Counted from the stretch's first letter, positions 37,967 through 47,867 are shown. The stretch is 64,000 nt of DNA from Psychrobacter immobilis (GCF_904846175.1 NZ_CAJGZM010000004.1:339317-403316), one strand, 5' to 3'. Translations and numbers: made by a program. Notes: generated from the letters alone by a model not told the origin.

Positions 37967-39384
37967 TTGTTATTACCTTCATCGCCACTTCTATCTTCAA
38001 CCGTAATGCCTTGGAATTCAAGCTCTTTACTGGTGCGCTCCAACAGCTGCAGCTCTTCTTCTATGAGGACGAGCATATCTTGTACATGCGGCAAAGCTTT
38101 ACTACAAGCGGTAATCCCAAATTCAATCTTGTCCAAATAGCTAGCAAGAGTAATATTCATGGCTTGACCGTTGAATACAATGGATGCTGGGTATAAGGAC
38201 TGCATACGCGCGCCATTCCAATAGAGCGGTTTTTCCGAACCAGGTACATTAGAGATAATCAGGTTAAAAGCTTGCTTCTTAGGAAACAGACCAGTTGCCA
38301 GATTGATGCCTTCCCATGCATAGGAGATGACGCTATAGTTAATAACTTGCGCTTGATTCATACGGCGGAAGCGGCGTTTGCCATTATTCATACTGCGATG
38401 AATGAGCTCAATTCGGCTGAGAGGATCGTCTAAATGCGTGCCTAAATTGGCCAGTACAAATGACAACTGGTTGCCCCCCACGCTATCATCTGTACGTAAT
38501 GATATTGGCACAAAGGCAATCAAAGGCTTGCTCGGTAGGGCATCTATCGATAGTAAATAACGACGAAGGGCACCAGCACAAACCGCAAGTACCACATCAT
38601 TTTTACTGATATTTAAACGCTCAGCGATATCGTTAAAGCGCTGTATCTCATAGGACTGCGCAGCTATGCGCCGTGATGCTGAAATGCGTTTATTGAGTAC
38701 GCTCATCGGCGCCGCAAAGGTGCTGACATAACTGTCGTCACCATAATTTTTTAAACTATCGAGCAACTCTGTAAATACTGGCTTAATGGTGGACACTTGC
38801 TCTTTGATAATTCGCCGTGCTGAGCGCTCTTTAGGCAAAATTGCATCGACTTGGTTGCGATGACGTGCCATTAACGACCAAATTGGTAGTATGACCGGTT
38901 CGGTCGGCGATTGAGATAAGGATTTTTTGACGATGCGCATAGCCGCGATACCATCAACTAATGAATGGTGAATTTTAAAATATAAGGCAAACCGCTCAGG
39001 AGCACCTTCGCTTTCTGGTTCAATCCCTTCAATGACATGACATTCCCATAGGGGCATCGCCCGATCTAATAGACGGCCATGCTCTCTTGAAACGTACATC
39101 AAGAGCTCGCGTACACGGGCGGGCTTTGGTAGCGCCACATGATGCAAATGATGCTCAACATCAAAGTACTTGTCTTTTTTCCAAAATATCAAATGCTCAA
39201 GCACTTGGTTAAAAGGGAAGGTCGGCGGCACATCAGAGTGTTGCATCTGTTTGACTAACTGACAAACAAAACTGTTATCCGCATTTTCTGGCAATTCGAA
39301 TAAGAAGAGACCCCCAACATGCATGGGTTGTTTACGCGACTCAAGAAGTAAGAACAACTGGTCGACTGCTGTGAGAAGTCGCAT
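37945..39384 (-). CDS. Wax ester synthase/acyl-CoA:diacylglycerol acyltransferase
   Basis: The 479-aa enzyme has the WS/DGAT active-site motif HHxxxDG (H139, H140, D144), followed by the C-terminal DUF1298-like domain (NLIISNVPGSEKPLYWNGARM). It moves acyl groups from acyl-CoA to fatty alcohols or diacylglycerol, making wax esters or triacylglycerol for storage. The N-terminus (LTAVDQLFLLLESRKQPMHVGGLFLFE) fits the family. The 3' end doubles as the terminator hairpin arm. Confidence 0.95.
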   Translation of the reverse strand: MRLLTAVDQLFLLLESRKQPMHVGGLFLFELPENADNSFVCQLVKQMQHSDVPPTFPFNQVLEHLIFWKKDKYFDVEHHLHHVALPKPARVRELLMYVSREHGRLLDRAMPLWECHVIEGIEPESEGAPERFALYFKIHHSLVDGIAAMRIVKKSLSQSPTEPVILPIWSLMARHRNQVDAILPKERSARRIIKEQVSTIKPVFTELLDSLKNYGDDSYVSTFAAPMSVLNKRISASRRIAAQSYEIQRFNDIAERLNISKNDVVLAVCAGALRRYLLSIDALPSKPLIAFVPISLRTDDSVGGNQLSFVLANLGTHLDDPLSRIELIHRSMNNGKRRFRRMNQAQVINYSVISYAWEGINLATGLFPKKQAFNLIISNVPGSEKPLYWNGARMQSLYPASIVFNGQAMNITLASYLDKIEFGITACSKALPHVQDMLVLIEEELQLLERTSKELEFQGITVEDRSGDEGNNKTKKLAP

Positions 39385-39530
39385 AATAAATCCTTTTATG
39401 ACGATGAATGAAAAATGGCGATAAAATAAATAAGTATTCAGTTAAATAAGGATAAAGTGTAGAAAAACTAAACAATCTAGCGAAAAAAATATTAAAAATT
39501 TAAAAGTAGTTAGAAAGTTATCTTAATATA

Positions 39531-39585
39531 AAAAGCATGGTTCACGGAAATTTTATTATTTTATTATGTGATAAGCCATGCTTTT
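39531..39585 (-). terminator. Possible terminator downstream of thiG
   Basis: Ten-base-pair perfect inverted repeat 39531-39540/39576-39585 with a 35-base interior that adds a short TCAC/GTGA pairing. The long loop makes it less certain. Confidence 0.5.
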
Positions 39586-39660
39586 ACAGGTTTTAGCTTA
39601 AGCGTATAAGCTTAAAAACCCGATCCGAAAAATTCAATCTGAAAAATATAAGCTAAAAAA

Positions 39661-40500
39661 CTATTGAAAAAAGTATCCGGTTTGCGGCGAGCTGGCAGTC
39701 GCCATTTTACGCATCGGCATACGACCTGCTAAGAACGCTTGCCGACCTGCCCAAATGGCATGTTTCATGGCCTGCGCCATCAGCACGGGGTTTTGTGAAT
39801 TGGCAATGGCTGAATTCATCAGCACACCATCACAGCCAAGCTCCATAGCAATCGCTGCATCAGAAGCGGTACCGACGCCAGCATCAACCAATACTGGTAC
39901 ATTGGCATTCTCGATAATAAGGCTGAGCGTATGGCGATTGAGCAAACCAAGGCCAGAGCCAATCAAGCTACCAAGAGGCATAATTGCCACGCAGCCCATG
40001 CTCTCTAATTCTTGAGCGACAATAGGGTCGTCAGAGGTATAAACCATGACTTCAAAGCCATCATCGATTAACACTTTCGCCGCTTTTAAGGTTTCCATCA
40101 CATTTGGATAAAGAGTTTTTTCATCACCTAACACTTCCAGCTTAACCAGATTATGCCCGCCTAATAACTCGCGAGCAAGCTTACAAGTACGAATCGCGGT
40201 TTCGGCATCAAAGCAGCCTGCGGTATTGGGTAAGATGGTATATTTATCCGGTGAAATTACATCTAATAAATTCGGCTCATTACTATTTTGACCAATGTTG
40301 GTGCGGCGAATAGCAACGGTGACAATCTCAGCTTCTGAAGCGCCAATAGCTGCACCCGTTTCAGCCATATCTTTATACTTACCGGTACCGACCAATAATC
40401 GAGAAGAGAATGTACGGCTGCCGACCGTAAAAGTATCTTGTGCTAAAGTGTCTTGTGAAGATGACTGAGCGTTGGTAGTAGAATTTGCGGCTTGTGACAT
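39661..40500 (-). CDS. thiG: Thiazole synthase
   Basis: I chose the ATG at 40500 (279 aa), with AGGA eight bases upstream; the longer frame up to 40575 has no ribosome site. ThiG joins 1-deoxyxylulose 5-phosphate, dehydroglycine and the sulfur of ThiS-thiocarboxylate into the thiazole. The catalytic Lys is in [36 protein letters not shown] and [17 protein letters not shown] are core motifs. The leader of about 25 residues is Ser/Gln/Thr-rich. No TPP riboswitch was seen upstream. Confidence 0.94.
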   Translation of the reverse strand: MSQAANSTTNAQSSSQDTLAQDTFTVGSRTFSSRLLVGTGKYKDMAETGAAIGASEAEIVTVAIRRTNIGQNSNEPNLLDVISPDKYTILPNTAGCFDAETAIRTCKLARELLGGHNLVKLEVLGDEKTLYPNVMETLKAAKVLIDDGFEVMVYTSDDPIVAQELESMGCVAIMPLGSLIGSGLGLLNRHTLSLIIENANVPVLVDAGVGTASDAAIAMELGCDGVLMNSAIANSQNPVLMAQAMKHAIWAGRQAFLAGRMPMRKMATASSPQTGYFFQ

Positions 40501-40575
40501 AAGGATAATCCTAATAGCGGGCGAACAAAGGTGACTAACAAGGTTATTACTGTGGGCAATAAGAATTTTTATCAA

Positions 40576-40904
40576 ATAGTAGCAGAGGCAAAACGTAAAT
40601 AGGCGTTATGGGGCTAAATGCCTGCGATGCTAAATGCTAATATTATAACTGCCTAAACAGCAAAGTCATAAATCACATCAAAGCCTTGCTACTTGCATAA
40701 AACAAAATGCTATTATAACAAACTCATGCGCGCTTACTGACAATCTTTACCCAGTTTAACGATTTGAGCAGGTAGCTTGAAAGAGTAAAGTCAGCAGTAC
40801 TTTTTAGCATGTATTAGATTGTGTTTTCAAGGCTGTTTTCAAAGCCACTGTCAAAGTTATTTTATAAGTTCTTTTTTAAATCTGTCACTCACTAGGTCGT
40901 CTTT
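40576..40904. other. Intergenic region between thiG and gspE
   Basis: About 330 bases, no gene. AT-rich, no clear hairpin or promoter by eye. Confidence 0.4.
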
Positions 40905-42446
40905 ATGCTGCAGCTGCCGTACAGTTTTGCAAAACGTCATCAAATTTTGGCCATTCTTGCTATTGATCCCGAGTTGCCGCCGACACTGGTATTGACCAAA
41001 GCCACGCCACTATCGGCGATTAATGAAGCGGTACGTTTTTTACAGCAACAAGGCGTGCGCGGTGTACCCAATTACGAAAGTATCAGCACCGATGATTTCG
41101 AAAAACGCATGAATGCTGCCTATGCGGGTAATACGGGTGAGTCGCAGCATATTGCCGCAGGTCTTGAAGACCATCCTGACCTTGATAGTTTGGCAGATAG
41201 CGTTCCTGAAACTGAAGATTTGATGGACCAACAAGATGACGCGCCCATTATTCGTCTGATCAATGCGCTGCTGTCCGAAGCCATACGTCTAAATGCCTCG
41301 GATATTCATATTGAGACTTTTGAGAAACGCTTAGTGGTACGCTTTCGGGTTGATGGTGAGCTCAAAGAAATCATCACACCAAAACGCCAATTAGCGCCAT
41401 TACTCGTCTCACGTATCAAGGTCATGGCGAAGCTTGATATCGCTGAAAAGCGCGTGCCACAAGACGGTCGTATTAGTCTAAGACTCGCAGGACGTGAGGT
41501 TGATGTGCGGGTATCGACACTGCCGTCAAGTTTCGGTGAGCGAGTAGTGATGCGATTGCTCGATAAACAAGCGGGTCGTCTGAATATGACTTATCTTGGA
41601 CTTTCTGATAATGACTATACCGAGCTTAAGCGCTTGATCCATCGTCCGCATGGCATTATTTTGGTGACCGGACCGACGGGTTCGGGTAAAACTACCACCC
41701 TATATTCAGCATTGACTGACCTCAATGACCAAACCCGAAATATTTTAACTGCCGAAGATCCAATTGAGTTTCAACTCGATGGTATTGGGCAAACGCAAGT
41801 GAATAACAAGGTCGATATGACCTTTGCCAAAAGTTTACGCGCCATGTTGCGGCAAGATCCAGACGTGGTCATGGTTGGTGAAATTCGTGATTTAGAAACC
41901 GCCGAAATTGCCGTCCAAGCGTCTTTGACAGGACACTTGGTATTATCAACGCTGCATACCAATACCGCCATTGGGGCGGTCACGCGTTTGCAAGATATGG
42001 GCGTTGAGCCATTTTTATTATCGTCGTCGCTAATAGGTGTTGTCGCCCAGCGCTTGGTGCGTACTTTATGTACACATTGTCATGGTTGGCAGGCTGCTGA
42101 TAACGAAGAGGCCAAATTGTTTGCGGAAATTGGTATAGGGTTAAATGCTGAAAATTTAACAGCACAGACGATTAATTTACCCAAACCCGTTGGCTGTGAT
42201 AAATGTAATAATTCAGGCTTTAAAGGGCGGACGGCGATCTATGAAGTGGTGCCAGTTGACGATACGTTGCGCCGTATGATTCATAGCAATACGGCTGAGT
42301 ACGAGTTAGAAGAATACGCCCGCCAGCAGACACCATCAATACGTGCTGATGGCTTACGCAAAGTCATAGAGGGTCGGACGACGTTAGAAGAGGTACTGCG
42401 GGTAACCAAAGAAAGCGCCATCACCGATGACACGATATTGGTATAA
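40905..42446 (+). CDS. gspE: Type II secretion ATPase GspE
   Basis: The 513-aa cytosolic motor powers pseudopilus assembly. Walker A GPTGSGKTTT starts at residue 256; the Asp box, LTAEDPIEF, the Walker B VVMVGEIRDLETAE and the His box STLHTNTA follow. A tetracysteine zinc region (CTHCHG...CDKCNNSG) is present. gspF and gspG lie 8-10 kb away rather than next door. The N-terminal ~90 residues are the GspL-binding part. Confidence 0.94.
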   Translation: MLQLPYSFAKRHQILAILAIDPELPPTLVLTKATPLSAINEAVRFLQQQGVRGVPNYESISTDDFEKRMNAAYAGNTGESQHIAAGLEDHPDLDSLADSVPETEDLMDQQDDAPIIRLINALLSEAIRLNASDIHIETFEKRLVVRFRVDGELKEIITPKRQLAPLLVSRIKVMAKLDIAEKRVPQDGRISLRLAGREVDVRVSTLPSSFGERVVMRLLDKQAGRLNMTYLGLSDNDYTELKRLIHRPHGIILVTGPTGSGKTTTLYSALTDLNDQTRNILTAEDPIEFQLDGIGQTQVNNKVDMTFAKSLRAMLRQDPDVVMVGEIRDLETAEIAVQASLTGHLVLSTLHTNTAIGAVTRLQDMGVEPFLLSSSLIGVVAQRLVRTLCTHCHGWQAADNEEAKLFAEIGIGLNAENLTAQTINLPKPVGCDKCNNSGFKGRTAIYEVVPVDDTLRRMIHSNTAEYELEEYARQQTPSIRADGLRKVIEGRTTLEEVLRVTKESAITDDTILV

Positions 42447-42481
42447 AATGCTTAGAGAAAGTATTTGTAAAACATTTAGAA

Positions 42482-42512
42482 AAATAACTGGCTGTAAAAG
42501 CCAGTTATTTGA
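42482..42512. terminator. Terminator between gspE and the RidA-family gene
   Basis: Twelve-base-pair perfect stem 42482-42493/42499-42510 with a five-base loop, between convergent genes; only modest A/T runs. Confidence 0.78.
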
Positions 42513-42541
42513 CTCTAGTATCTTAAATTTTCGAGTTGCTA

Positions 42542-43036
42542 TCATTTTGCAGCGATACACTCAACTTCAACGCTTGCACCCGCTGCCAGTTCTGAGACGC
42601 CAAAAGCTGAGCGTACAGGGTAAGGCTTAGCCAACTCTGCTTTATAGACTTTATTAAAGTCATCAAAGTCATCCATGTCGGTCAGCATTGCCATACATTT
42701 TACGATGTCTGACTTTTGGTAGCCGTACTTTAATAAGGTTTCATTGATATTATCGAGGGCTTGTTTGGCTTCCGCTTTTACTCCGCCTTTGACCAGTTTG
42801 CCATCTTTAAAACCAATCTGACCAGACATATATAAAGTGTCGCCGACACGTACCGCTTCTGAAAATGGATAATTGCCGCCATCACCGAGAAATACTGGAC
42901 TAGATTTGGTGATGGTTGCATTATTCTTCGCTGGCGCCGCATTAGCCGTAGCGGCAAAGCCCAAGCCTAATGAGCAGGCGCTAATCAGCAATGCTTTAGA
43001 TAAGTTAGTAGTCAATTGATTGATATATGTAGACAC
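42542..43036 (-). CDS. Secreted RidA-family protein
   Basis: The 164-aa protein has an N-terminal signal peptide (LLISACSLGLGFAATANA) and then a RidA (YjgF) domain: FSEAVRVGDTLYMSGQIGF, QALDNINETLLKYGY and VECIAAK. Cytosolic RidA removes reactive enamines or imines. A periplasmic version is a departure; what it acts on there is unknown. The Arg that anchors substrates in RidA is present in PVRSAFGV. Confidence 0.88.
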   Translation of the reverse strand: MSTYINQLTTNLSKALLISACSLGLGFAATANAAPAKNNATITKSSPVFLGDGGNYPFSEAVRVGDTLYMSGQIGFKDGKLVKGGVKAEAKQALDNINETLLKYGYQKSDIVKCMAMLTDMDDFDDFNKVYKAELAKPYPVRSAFGVSELAAGASVEVECIAAK

Positions 43037-43110
43037 GCTTGTCTCCCTATTATTATCATGGTTTTATAAAAATCCATTTTTTGACGTATGCTTGTTTTTG
43101 TTTTAAAGAA

Positions 43111-43845
43111 TTAAAACGAATTGCTCTCAAGCTCTTTTGAAGACTGCTTACTGCTTTCTTCACTCTCAGACATCGCATTTTCAAGTTGTTCATTCTCTAG
43201 CTCTGCTTTAGTCGCTTTACCTTGACGGCGTGCTTCTAATTCAGACTTAGGTATCCAAGCCCACGTCATCTCAACGACGATTGGGTCACGGTCGCTATCA
43301 GACTCACGGTCATGAATCACGCAAGGAATGACCATCTCACCTTTTGGCGTGTTCAAAATATCCAAGCGCTGCTCATCCGACAATGACGCCACGGCAGCAA
43401 TCTGACCTTTTTTAATTGGACGATAAAAATTTACCGAATAAGATTTAATCAATAATACGCGGTCAGACGGTAGGTTTAAACCCAAAATAAATCCTGTTGC
43501 CGTTTCGGCAAGTAAGGTGATGGCAACGGCATGGACAGAGCCAATATGGTTTTGCACCGCTTTAGTGTTATTTAAGCTGACCACCACTTGATTAGCGTCG
43601 ACGTTCTCATAATAGATACCGGTTGTGGCCACGTACGGCACCACTTTACCAAAAGCTTTCGATAAAATGCTGGCGCGCGCTCCCGCCGGTAAATACTTAG
43701 TGACTGATAGCAGCTTGGTAAATTGGTTACTGATGGGTTTTAAGGTAGTATTTGGTTTTTCGACTGGCAATCTTGTGTTGTCAGCTACTTTGACTGCTCG
43801 TTTATTGGTCAGCTTGGTAGGGAGTTTTTTTAATAATCCTGACAT
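43111..43845 (-). CDS. DUF4442/hotdog-fold thioesterase-like protein
   Basis: I chose the ATG at 43845 (244 aa), with GAGGA well placed; an earlier ATG at 43878 has no ribosome site. The middle ~140 residues (about 60-200) match the DUF4442 hotdog fold: NHIGSVHAVAITLLAETATGFILGL is the active helix segment and YSVNFYRPIKKGQI the central strand. A hydrolytic thioesterase role is possible, but the substrate is unknown. The C-terminal tail is Glu/Ser-rich and probably disordered. Confidence 0.8.
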   Translation of the reverse strand: MSGLLKKLPTKLTNKRAVKVADNTRLPVEKPNTTLKPISNQFTKLLSVTKYLPAGARASILSKAFGKVVPYVATTGIYYENVDANQVVVSLNNTKAVQNHIGSVHAVAITLLAETATGFILGLNLPSDRVLLIKSYSVNFYRPIKKGQIAAVASLSDEQRLDILNTPKGEMVIPCVIHDRESDSDRDPIVVEMTWAWIPKSELEARRQGKATKAELENEQLENAMSESEESSKQSSKELESNSF

Positions 43846-43878
43846 ACAACATTCCTCAATTTGGAGTGGTTTAATCAT

Positions 43879-44246
43879 ATTAATTAACGAAGCTGCTCCA
43901 TTAGGCTAGCCAACTAGATTAATTAACCGATGGTTAGAAATGAGCGTTGAATGAGTAAGATAATAAGCTTTATCCTAGCAGCTATTTTAACGCTGGCGCA
44001 TTTCTAACTTAGTAAATTTCTAACTATGGTACATTAAGCGCCGTATCGCTACTATTATTAACATGAACTGCTGCGCTTATAAAATATGACTAACGTAACG
44101 ATACCTTAAATGCTCGCAATAAATATGAGCAATAACGTTGCACTATTCTATGGCGCTTAATGTAAAAATAGCTAAACTCTTACGTGGCTAAAGTGCTGAA
44201 GTATGGTTGCCGTGATTTTTTAATACTCGATAAGGCTGTGCCGGAT
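43879..44246. other. Spacer upstream of the McrBC-like pair
   Basis: About 300-370 AT-rich bases between the DUF4442 gene and the McrB-like gene. No gene, clear promoter or inverted repeat was found. Confidence 0.4.
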
Positions 44247-45722
44247 ATGTCTCCTCAAAAACCGACCAATATCATTTATACCGGCGTCGCTGGCACGGGT
44301 AAAACCTATCGCTTGCTACAAATCGCGCAGCAATATACCGACTATTTACCAAGGGTAAATGACAAGGATTTATTGGGACAACTGCTGCATGAACTAAGCT
44401 GGCGTGATGTCGTTTGTTTGATATTTTTAGATTTTAAATCTAAAAAACAGGATTTGGTTAAAGTGCCAGAAATTGTCAATCATGAGTTTTTTGTTAGCAA
44501 AGCGGCGCAAAATTCGCGTGATAAAAACTTAAGCAATACCGCTTGGTCTGTGCTACAAATGCATACGCCTGCTAGCTCACAAACGGTGAGTTATAAAAAT
44601 AGAGCCAGCCAAGCCTATTTCGATAAAGATAATAGCGGCGCATGGTATCTGCTCCCCGAAGGCATGGATTTATTAAGCGAGTTAGCGCAGCAATTAGCGG
44701 AGTTTCAGCAGGCGCAGCACGAGAATAACAACCAAGACCAAAATTTCAGCCAGCAGCGCTTTAGTATGGTCAGCTTCCATCAAGCGTATGGTTATGAGGA
44801 GTTTGTTGAAGGTATTCGCCCTGTGATGGCGGCGTCCAGCCATACAACAAATAGTTCATCTCAAATGAGTTATGCCATTCAAGATGGTGCATTCTTAAAA
44901 TTATGCCAGCGCGCTGCCCGCGATCCTGAGCAGCGTTATGCGATGTTAATTGATGAGATCAATCGGGCTAACGTCTCACGCGTCTTTGGCGAGCTACTAA
45001 GTTTGATTGAGTCAGACAAGCGTGCCGGTATGGCAAACGCGATGACGGTTAATTTTGCGTATTCAGGGCGGACTTTTAGCGTCCCTGCCAATGTTGATAT
45101 TTATGCCACGATGAACACCCAAGACCACTCATTAGTGCCGCTTGATATGGCATTGCGTCGACGTTTTCGCTTTGTTGACTGTCCGCCGCAGCCGGAATTA
45201 TTACCTATTATTTATCTCAATCAAGACTTAGAAGCTGATAATTCAGAAGCGAGTAATCCAGAAGTGCTTCATTCAAAAACAGCTAGTCCGACAGAAGCGA
45301 TAGATTTAGCAAAACTCTTAACCGGTTTAAATAACCGCATTACCCAAACGCTAGGGGCAGAGGCGCAATTAGGTCATGCGTTTTTATGGTCAGTGCACAG
45401 TTTTGAGCAATTGCAAACCGCACTTATTGAACAAATCATTCCGCAATTGGCACAGGCGGCTAGTGGACAACTCACTATTTTGCAATATATTTTTCAAGAT
45501 GAGCAGCAGCCGATGAGCGCACAGTTTATCCAAGATAGCCAAGCGCTCATCAATAGTGATGCAAATAACTCGGCTAGCCCCAATAGTTCAAATCCAATAT
45601 TTGCAGACCAGCAGTCATTTCTCAGTCAGTCTATGAGTACGGGCAGTTATAAAATTAATGCAGATTTAATGAATAACAGCGCTGAATTTGCCAAGCCGTT
45701 AGTTTATCAGCGTTTATATTAA
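44247..45722 (+). CDS. McrB-like AAA+ ATPase with inserted domain
   Basis: I favour the ATG at 44247 (491 aa); an in-frame GTG 21 codons earlier (44184) is possible. The protein opens directly with the AAA+ Walker A (GVAGTGKT) and so lacks the N-terminal DNA-recognition domain of classic McrB. A segment of roughly 140 residues (ELSWRDVVCLIFLDF... to ...GAWYLLPEG) sits between Walker A and the McrB motif FHQAYGYEEFVEGIRP; it has the look of a winged-helix wing ending W-x-L. Walker B is AMLIDEIN and the McrB signature is MNTQDHSLVPLDMALRRRF. It should drive GTP- or ATP-dependent translocation for the nuclease next door. Confidence 0.83.
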   Translation: MSPQKPTNIIYTGVAGTGKTYRLLQIAQQYTDYLPRVNDKDLLGQLLHELSWRDVVCLIFLDFKSKKQDLVKVPEIVNHEFFVSKAAQNSRDKNLSNTAWSVLQMHTPASSQTVSYKNRASQAYFDKDNSGAWYLLPEGMDLLSELAQQLAEFQQAQHENNNQDQNFSQQRFSMVSFHQAYGYEEFVEGIRPVMAASSHTTNSSSQMSYAIQDGAFLKLCQRAARDPEQRYAMLIDEINRANVSRVFGELLSLIESDKRAGMANAMTVNFAYSGRTFSVPANVDIYATMNTQDHSLVPLDMALRRRFRFVDCPPQPELLPIIYLNQDLEADNSEASNPEVLHSKTASPTEAIDLAKLLTGLNNRITQTLGAEAQLGHAFLWSVHSFEQLQTALIEQIIPQLAQAASGQLTILQYIFQDEQQPMSAQFIQDSQALINSDANNSASPNSSNPIFADQQSFLSQSMSTGSYKINADLMNNSAEFAKPLVYQRLY

Positions 45723-45736
45723 CAAGGTATTAGCTT

Positions 45737-47335
45737 GTGATAAGTAGAGGATTACAGTCTGAGGGCAAAGCGATAGGCAGCACTATTAATAGTGCTAATA
45801 TCACTAATAACGTCAATGCGACTGCACTTGATGCTAATATTATTACGGTGTTTGAACACCAGCGTTTGACGGCGCGTGATTTTGCGCACGTAACGGATTT
45901 TCATTGGTTAATGGCGCAAGAGTATGCCGTTTTTAGCATTAAACGCCAGCACGGACAGTGGCAGCTAAAGGTTAGCCATTATGTCGGTATTATTTTGCTG
46001 CCTAGCAGGATGACGCTTGAGATATTGCCCAAATTGATGGCAAAAACGTCTATCAAGCATAATCAGCTGCAGCCTCATGATTCAGCCAAATCCAGCGTTA
46101 TCAATCAGACGCGCCAATGGGTGCAGGGTATGCTGGCAGATTTAACCAGTAGCAATCATTCTAAAAATAAGCTTCCCAATACAAAAAACCTAGGTCAATT
46201 TAGTACGCAATTAGCAGCGCTACCAATTAAAGTACTGCCATTATCAGATTGGTTGATAGCACAGTTTTTGCAGCGTTTGGCGCATTATCAACCGACCAAG
46301 CACTATCAGATGCAAATCCATAACCAAGCAGCGCTACAAGGCCGCTTGCTGATCAAAGAACAGCTGCGCCACAACAGTATGCAGCCGCATAAATTCGTTT
46401 GTGAAAGCAGTGTGATGAGCCAAGAGATGCTCAGTAATCGCTTGATTAAAAGCGCGCTTAGTTTACTTACTCCGCTATTTTCGGCATCGACATTACTGCC
46501 ATCATTACAGTTATGGCAACAAGTAGCAGTGCTAAGTCGTTATGAGCTGCAGCGGCTCGAGCCGCTATATCAGCAAGCAAAACGGCAGTTAGCGCTGCAG
46601 CCTTTATCTCGGCAGCAATTACAAGCGGCTCAGCAGTTAGTAGATTTGGCTTATTGGCTATTGCAGCAATCTGCTGCTGATACTGGAAATGGAATTAATC
46701 CGCATGCATTAGCCAATCAAAACGTCTTTCAACCACGTTTATGTTTATTGATTGATATGAATCAAGCGTTTGAGCAATGGGCAAGCCAACGCATAGCGAA
46801 AATGTTTCAGCAGACCAATTCGGCTTATAAGCCCATGTTTCAAACGCAAAGTGTGTGGCTAAACGATGCAGAAGGGCAGGCGTGTCTATCTATTCGTCCT
46901 GATTTATTGATATATAAAGTAGCTGCTGACAATGATACTCAGCTAATTCCAAGTCAAGTTCAAAATCCGGAAGATGTAGCAGTTAGTGAGAGTGATAGCG
47001 CAAGTAATTATAACTCAGGTCATTATAGCCACGTGATTGATATGAAATGGAAGCACCTAGCGCACGCTGGGGCGATTAGCGCCAATGATGCCTATCAGTT
47101 GACCAGTTATGCGCAGGCTTATCATGCAGAGCAAGTGTGGCTGGTCTATCCGGTGCAGGATAATAGCAGGCAACCCGTCGAGCTTAGACAACAAGCTTAT
47201 GATAAAGGTGATAGTACAGACTGTCTTAAAACCTCTAACATACAGTCAAATCCCGCTCGATTATGGCTCATTCCCTTTAATGTTATTAGCGGAAATATAA
47301 ACGGCGGCTTGCTTCCAGATTTGAATGTAGTATAA
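45737..47335 (+). CDS. McrC-like nuclease subunit
   Basis: The 532-aa protein starts at GTG with AAGG about nine bases upstream, 14 bases after the McrB-like stop. The N-terminal half resembles McrC (FEHQRLTARDFAHVTDFHWL; HYVGIILLPSRMTLEILPKL, as in the McrC IGRLPLPNG-type beta region). The C-terminal PD-(D/E)xK nuclease core is visible in SIRPDLLIY and HVIDMKWKHL. It is the cutting partner of the AAA+ subunit. Ser/Asn-rich inserts lie near residues 125-160 and 400-430. No methyltransferase gene is adjacent, as expected of a modification-dependent (type IV) system. Confidence 0.82.
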   Translation: MISRGLQSEGKAIGSTINSANITNNVNATALDANIITVFEHQRLTARDFAHVTDFHWLMAQEYAVFSIKRQHGQWQLKVSHYVGIILLPSRMTLEILPKLMAKTSIKHNQLQPHDSAKSSVINQTRQWVQGMLADLTSSNHSKNKLPNTKNLGQFSTQLAALPIKVLPLSDWLIAQFLQRLAHYQPTKHYQMQIHNQAALQGRLLIKEQLRHNSMQPHKFVCESSVMSQEMLSNRLIKSALSLLTPLFSASTLLPSLQLWQQVAVLSRYELQRLEPLYQQAKRQLALQPLSRQQLQAAQQLVDLAYWLLQQSAADTGNGINPHALANQNVFQPRLCLLIDMNQAFEQWASQRIAKMFQQTNSAYKPMFQTQSVWLNDAEGQACLSIRPDLLIYKVAADNDTQLIPSQVQNPEDVAVSESDSASNYNSGHYSHVIDMKWKHLAHAGAISANDAYQLTSYAQAYHAEQVWLVYPVQDNSRQPVELRQQAYDKGDSTDCLKTSNIQSNPARLWLIPFNVISGNINGGLLPDLNVV

Positions 47336-47465
47336 TGAGCGCTGTCGAAAACGACAGTATGTATTATGGTTAGTAAAAATCAATGTTGTACCAGCACTAT
47401 TTGTAGTAAGATTTAAGGTTTTTAAAAGAATTTAACGATTCTTTGAAAATAATCAAAAATAGGTG

Positions 47466-47494
47466 TTGACACAACCGGCTTTACCCCTTAATAT
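47466..47494 (+). promoter_or_regulatory. Promoter of the tRNA operon
   Basis: TTGACA at 47466-47471, a 17-base spacer and TAATAT at 47489-47494. It is about 90 bases upstream of tRNA-Pro; the -35 box is perfect. Confidence 0.8.
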
Positions 47495-47582
47495 GTGCAC
47501 CTCGATAGCAAGGAACATTAACAAGTTAGCGGTATTACCGATAACGAGTTAAGTAACAAACTATCGTGATAATAGAGAATTT

Positions 47583-47659
<77 letters not shown>

Positions 47660-47665
47660 TCTATT

Positions 47666-47690
47666 TAAAGAGCCTTACAGGCTTTTTTTT
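47666..47690 (+). terminator. Weak attenuator-like hairpin after tRNA-Pro
   Basis: Seven-base-pair stem (AAGAGCC/GGCTTTT, one G-T pair) followed by a T run. It may lower expression of the next two tRNAs relative to the first, or mark RNA processing. Confidence 0.45.
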
Positions 47691-47752
47691 ATGTATAATG
47701 GTTTAGTTTCTACTATGTTAAACTTGCCAAGATATATAAAAGTCCTCTAAGA

Positions 47753-47829
47753 GCGCCTGTAGCTCAGTTGGATAGAGCATCTCCCTTCTAAGGAGGTGGC
47801 CGCAGGTTCGAATCCTGCCAGGCGCACCA
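47753..47829 (+). tRNA. tRNA-Arg (TCT)
   Basis: A 77-nt cloverleaf with acceptor GCGCCTG/CAGGCGC, anticodon loop CTTCTAA (anticodon TCT, reads AGA), T loop TTCGAAT and encoded CCA. Confidence 0.97.
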
Positions 47830-47867
47830 TTTAGCCTGTCAATCTTGCCTTTCTTGGCAATAGTTAT

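Noticed and set aside
40501..40904. TPP riboswitch upstream of thiG
   Set aside because: The conserved CTGAGA and ACCTGATC-type elements were not found on the minus strand.
40905..42446. Type IV pilus ATPase PilB
   Set aside because: Length, N-terminal region and tetracysteine zinc part fit GspE; PilB is usually about 570 aa and next to pilC/pilD, neither of which is here.
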